Assembly (NCBI GenBank): GCA_001600355.1
Contig: BCJU01000002.1
Location: forward strand, 744,001 to 808,000
DNA from: Meira nashicola
Lineage: Eukaryota; Basidiomycota; Exobasidiomycetes; Exobasidiales; Brachybasidiaceae
Direction of reading: 5' to 3'
Length of the DNA: 64,000 nt
The notes under the pieces were generated by a model. The model was not told the DNA's origin. It saw nothing but the letters and a program-made list of their open reading frames with translations, and made no database searches. Positions 62,164 to 64,000 of the stretch are shown here, one piece after another; position 1 is the stretch's first letter, and every line of letters starts with the position of its first letter. The translations under genes were made by a program, and so were the position numbers.

Positions 62164-63270
62164 ATGTCAGCAAAAGGTACAAGTGAAAGACCTCAATACG
62201 AACATCTTTTGCCACATAGTTGGACAACTCAAGTGACAGCATGGTTGGCCGAAGATACACCATCATTTGATTGGGGTGGCTTTGTAGTAGGAGATGGTAA
62301 ACGAACAGCTCATTTAAATGCAAAAGCGTCAGGTATTCTTGCTGGGGTTCCATTCTTTGATGAAGTTTTTAAACAATTAGAATGTTCAGTTGAATGGCAT
62401 TATACAGAAGGACAATTCATTAATGTGGAAAAAGAAGGTGGAGGAAAGGCAAAAGTAGTTGTAGCTACAGTGAAAGGATCTGTAAGAAAATTACTCTTAG
62501 GAGAAAGAGTTGCTTTAAACACTTTGGCAAGATGTTCAGGTATCGCTACTGCTTCTGCTGCTTTCTTAGACAAGGCAAGAAAGGCTGGTTACAAAGGCAT
62601 CGTTGCAGGTACGAGAAAGACAACACCGGGTAAGTAGGACAGGGTATGTCCTTGCAAATAAATGCTACTTACTGACACATTACACACACACACACACACA
62701 CACACTCATATATAGGCTTCCGATTGGTGGAAAAGTATGGAATGTTAGTTGGAGGAGTTGACATGCACAGAAATGATCTTAGTAGTATGGTAATGTTGAA
62801 GGATAATCACATTTGGGCAACTGGCTCAATCACAAACGCAATCGAAAAAGCAAGATCTGTTTGTGGCTTTTCTCAAAAGATTGATGTTGAAGTTCAATCA
62901 GAAGAAGAGGCAAGAGAAGCCATCCTAGCAGGAGCAGATGTGATCATGCTGGACAACATGAATGGTGAAAAGCTGATCGAATGTGCAAGAAAATTAAAGC
63001 AAGAACTTCATGTATCTTCTACATCAGCAGGTAAGGATGCCAAAACATTCTTAATAGAAAGTAGTGGTGGTATTGATTTGGATAATGTTGGTGGTGGTGG
63101 TCATGTCGATAATTGTGAGTGCTTTGGCTGATTTTCCCCATTCGATGTGCAGCTGACCCTTCCCCTTCTTGTTCAACACCTTCACAGCGATCGATATCAT
63201 CAGCACTAGCTCTATACATCAATCTACAAAGCATGTTGACTTTTCTCTAAAGATCGATCCAACTTCATAG
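62164..63270 (+). CDS. BNA6: Quinolinate phosphoribosyltransferase (nicotinate-nucleotide pyrophosphorylase)
   Basis: Three exons: 62164-62629, 62716-63114 and 63188-63270. Introns are 86 nt (GTAAGT...TATAG, with a CA repeat) and 73 nt (GTGAGT...CACAG). The product has 315 residues. The enzyme converts quinolinate and PRPP to nicotinate mononucleotide in de novo NAD synthesis. Motifs are [62 protein letters not shown] and the ending [12 protein letters not shown] plus LDFSLKI-like (read VDFSLKID). Length fits the family (about 290-300). It converges with LSM5, 99 bp apart. Confidence 0.93.
62681..62705. repeat. CA microsatellite inside BNA6 intron 1
   Basis: A run of CA dinucleotides lies about 10 bp before the 3' splice site, in place of the usual pyrimidine tract. 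Confidence 0.85.
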
Positions 63271-63369
63271 ATAGCAAAGTAAGGATGAAATTTTGTATAT
63301 TACAGTAGTACAAGAATTGCCTTTTTCCAGTCTTGCGAATACATACGATCCAAGAAACATATATGTTGT

Positions 63370-63910
63370 TTATGCTTCTGGCCCTTCTCCACCTGGAATA
63401 AGCTGTAAAGTTGAGATGAGAAAGAGTGCAAAGATTAGCATTTCCGTGAAACTCTATCTTTGAACACGTTGAAATACACACCATACAAATGTTATTTCCG
63501 TTTAGAAGTGTCTGTGATAGTTTTGTCTTTTTACGTCCTTCAGATGTCGTCTCACTGTGGGGTTGAGAGAACAAAGGGTGAGATCGGATGATGATGTTAG
63601 TAAGGCTTTGAGTAGATGTATGCTTTTGAATTGAATTGTACTCACTATTCAGTCACATCTTCTAGTACCATATCTATCGCAAAAGAGTACAAAAGGCTGT
63701 ATTAGCATATTATAGATCATGTTATCAACCAAACACCAATTACTCACTAACAAAATCATCAAAACCTAGTAGCGTTCCTGTAAATTCTCGATTACTCTTC
63801 ATCACAACCCAAATGTTCGATCCAATACATCTATCAATCAATTCTAACGGTAAAATTTGCGATGCTGCTGCATTACCTGCAGTTGTTGGCTGTCCAGTTA
63901 TTTGTGACAT
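63370..63910 (-). CDS. LSM5: U6 snRNA-associated Sm-like protein LSm5
   Basis: Four exons, complement 63748-63910, 63646-63673, 63482-63554 and 63370-63402. The frame joins cleanly across introns of 74, 91 and 79 nt (GTGAGT, GTGAGT and GTGTGT donors; GATAG, CACAG and TACAG acceptors). The product has 98 residues. LSm5 is part of the Lsm2-8 ring on U6 snRNA and the Lsm1-7 ring in mRNA decay. Sm1 motif residues are [19 protein letters not shown] and [19 protein letters not shown]. The Sm2 motif is [17 protein letters not shown]. All are LSm5-specific in pattern. Exon 2 is only 28 nt. No single reading frame reveals this gene. Confidence 0.92.
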
Positions 63911-64000
63911 TGCGTGAAAAGTAGTTTGTTATCTAAGTTCACACTTCCGAAAAAAAGGAAAAGGGAAAGTGCCGATGGATGAAAGGAAGATCTTGACGAT
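63911..64000. other. Start of the LSM5 promoter
   Basis: These 90 bp upstream of LSM5 run off the window. No feature was recognised. Confidence 0.4.

Noticed and set aside
1..64000. CRISPR arrays, transposons, integrated viral genes or rRNA
   Set aside because: No spaced direct repeats, transposase, reverse transcriptase or integrase motifs, capsid-type genes or rRNA signatures were found on either strand.

Overview
The window is nuclear DNA from a fungus. Protein-coding genes are densely packed on both strands. Introns are short (62 to 91 nt) with GTGAGT/GTAAGT-type donors, and reading frames of 4 to 5 kb run without any intron. The gene content (PacC, PalI, Get1, Bdp1, Elongator Elp4, an Air1/2-type zinc-knuckle protein) is fungal. 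Intron-poor long genes beside intron-rich tiny genes, plus the sequence character of several proteins, suggest a Basidiomycete, perhaps Ustilaginomycotina, with fairly AT-rich DNA. That placement is inference. I see no transposon, rRNA, CRISPR or viral element.

Layout. 1-5028: an edge-truncated unknown gene (-), a BDP1-like TFIIIB subunit carrying two HMG boxes (+), and a secreted/GPI-type DUF7137 protein (-). 5827-11925: GET1 (+) and a 1608-residue membrane synthetase with the adenylation-carrier-hexapeptide layout of epsilon-poly-lysine synthetases (-). 13860-25755: a giant MFS protein with a 760-residue disordered N-terminus (-), a 3.2 kb divergent non-coding region, and an LRR-RhoGEF-PH protein (+). 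26030-33256: tRNA-Ile(UAU) with an intron, DCAF11-like WD40 protein, SURF1/SHY1, a small unknown helical protein and ELP4. 35040-43326: a DUF2841 protein, D-arabinono-lactone oxidase, a spliced small secreted six-cysteine protein and RRP8. 44280-49062: PalI/RIM9 followed by PacC/RIM101, with six PacC-type GCCAAG sites between them. 49641-63910: an acyl-CoA dehydrogenase, TRM10, a medium-chain reductase, an RMD1/DUF155 protein, a PlsB/GNPAT-type acyltransferase, an Air1/2-type protein, a polytopic membrane protein, quinolinate phosphoribosyltransferase and LSM5.

How the genes relate. Most are housekeeping genes in no obvious cluster. The clearest functional pairing is PalI with PacC (ambient pH signalling). 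PacC carries three YPSL motifs of the type bound by PalA/Rim20, and the shared intergenic region is rich in PacC sites and holds a perfect hairpin. Several genes act on RNA (BDP1, tRNA-Ile, ELP4, RRP8, TRM10, Air1/2, LSM5), but nothing shows that this is more than chance. Seven multi-exon genes were assembled by hand from splice signals and frame (DCAF11-like, SURF1, the dehydrogenase, TRM10, the reductase, Air1/2, QPRTase). Three further small spliced genes (the 125-residue protein, the six-cysteine secreted protein and LSM5) are not visible as single open frames.
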